A DNA stretch of 53,814 nucleotides from Acidovorax facilis (GTDB lineage: Bacteria > Pseudomonadota > Gammaproteobacteria > Burkholderiales > Burkholderiaceae_C): positions 1 through 53,814 of the forward strand of contig NZ_JAMXAX010000024.1 in the NCBI RefSeq assembly GCF_023913775.1, in the 5' to 3' direction. Positions within the stretch are counted from its first letter, which is position 1. The number at the start of each line of letters is the position of its first letter. The notes below the pieces were generated by a model. That model was not told the origin of the DNA and made no database searches. It was given only the letters and a program-made list of their open reading frames with translations. The position numbers and the translations under genes were made by a program. Shown here in pieces: positions 53,739 to 53,814 of this stretch.

Positions 53739-53811
53739 CCCCAATAACTATAAAAACAATAGCTGCCAGCGCTTATTCCAAAAGCGCCAGCAGCCAAAAT
53801 CGTTCAAAAAT
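53739..53811 (-). repeat. dispersed palindromic repeat, copy 8, right end of the large palindrome
   Basis: The copy reads, on the plus strand, AACTATAAAAACAATAGCTG, then CCAGCGCTTATTCCAAAAGC and GCCAGCAGCCAAAATCG. Its complement aligns with copy 7 over about 70 bases. It runs up to the window edge. Confidence 0.75.
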
Positions 53812-53814
53812 CCC

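Larger units (their letters stand above)
52826..53811. repeat. nested palindrome of about 985 bp
   Basis: The two halves are inverted copies along almost their full length, centred near 53319. Paired landmarks all sum to about 106638: the outer repeats (52841-52850 and 53787-53796), CTGAGCTTGTCG (about 52917) with CGACAAGCTCAG, CCCCGGCGGGCGA (about 52998) with its complement near 53628, and CGGGCCATCG...CGGCCC (53281-53303) with 53341-53363. Identity looks like roughly 75-85% by eye. ORFs within are shadows of the structure. The right edge lies three bases from the window end. Confidence 0.85.

Overview
The window reads as ordinary chromosome of a high-GC betaproteobacterium of the family Comamonadaceae, most like Acidovorax and its relatives. 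This rests on the protein sequences, on gene orders such as methyltransferase-dapA-bamC-MBL, pyrG-kdsA-DUF1330-eno-ftsB and parE-transglycosylase-parC, on two Bug-type solute-binding proteins, and on a dispersed palindromic repeat that I recall from this family. I see no rRNA, tRNA, CRISPR array, prophage or intact insertion sequence. About 50 protein genes fill some 93% of the sequence.

Layout. 1-6.4 kb: tsaE and queG (divergent, overlapping 5' ends), a lipid-type esterase with an AEC transporter, and xerD between two Bug proteins. 6.4-9.1 kb: a tandem pair of degenerate EAL + HDOD regulators. 9.2-13 kb: a DUF455 protein, gamma-carbonic anhydrase, Hsp33, a CZB-domain protein and an unknown zinc-finger-like protein. 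13.1-17.6 kb: the pyrG-kdsA-DUF1330-eno-ftsB cluster on the minus strand. 17.7-23.4 kb: coaBC, a membrane protein, dut, a glycine-zipper lipoprotein, slyD, roxA with a partner gene, and a small Ala/Pro-rich lipoprotein. 23.5-28.5 kb: a minus-strand block with an MBL hydrolase, bamC, dapA, a methyltransferase, a 55-residue membrane peptide and an MFS transporter. 28.6-37.1 kb: parE, a lytic transglycosylase, parC, a YcaQ-like protein and a chemoreceptor. 37.2-43.9 kb: ridA, comEC, an ATP-grasp/alpha-E pair with an odd internal duplication, a membrane-protein pseudogene and a VF530 protein. 44-52.8 kb: a LysR regulator divergent from a hydrolase-like protein that has lost its catalytic residues, then a complete RND efflux operon (adaptor, pump, outer-membrane channel). 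The operon sits behind a SoxR-type promoter, a Cys-rich 24-residue ORF and a MITE-like element. 52.8-53.8 kb: no gene, but a palindrome of about 985 bp.

The most interesting material is non-coding or repeat-derived. (i) A family of about 57-75 bp imperfect palindromes is present at least eight times. Two copies lie inside genes and encode the same peptide in the same frame (IA-S-YPSSAR) in two unrelated proteins; a third lies inside a gene in the opposite orientation. (ii) A nearly 1-kb nested palindrome has two inverted copies of that repeat as its outer ends. (iii) The efflux operon has the dyad and 19-bp spacer of a SoxR promoter, with a MITE-like hairpin element inside its leader. (iv) A 59-bp exact duplication of the alpha-E gene start makes a short overlapping decoy ORF followed by a terminator-like hairpin. 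These readings come from direct inspection; no database search was run.
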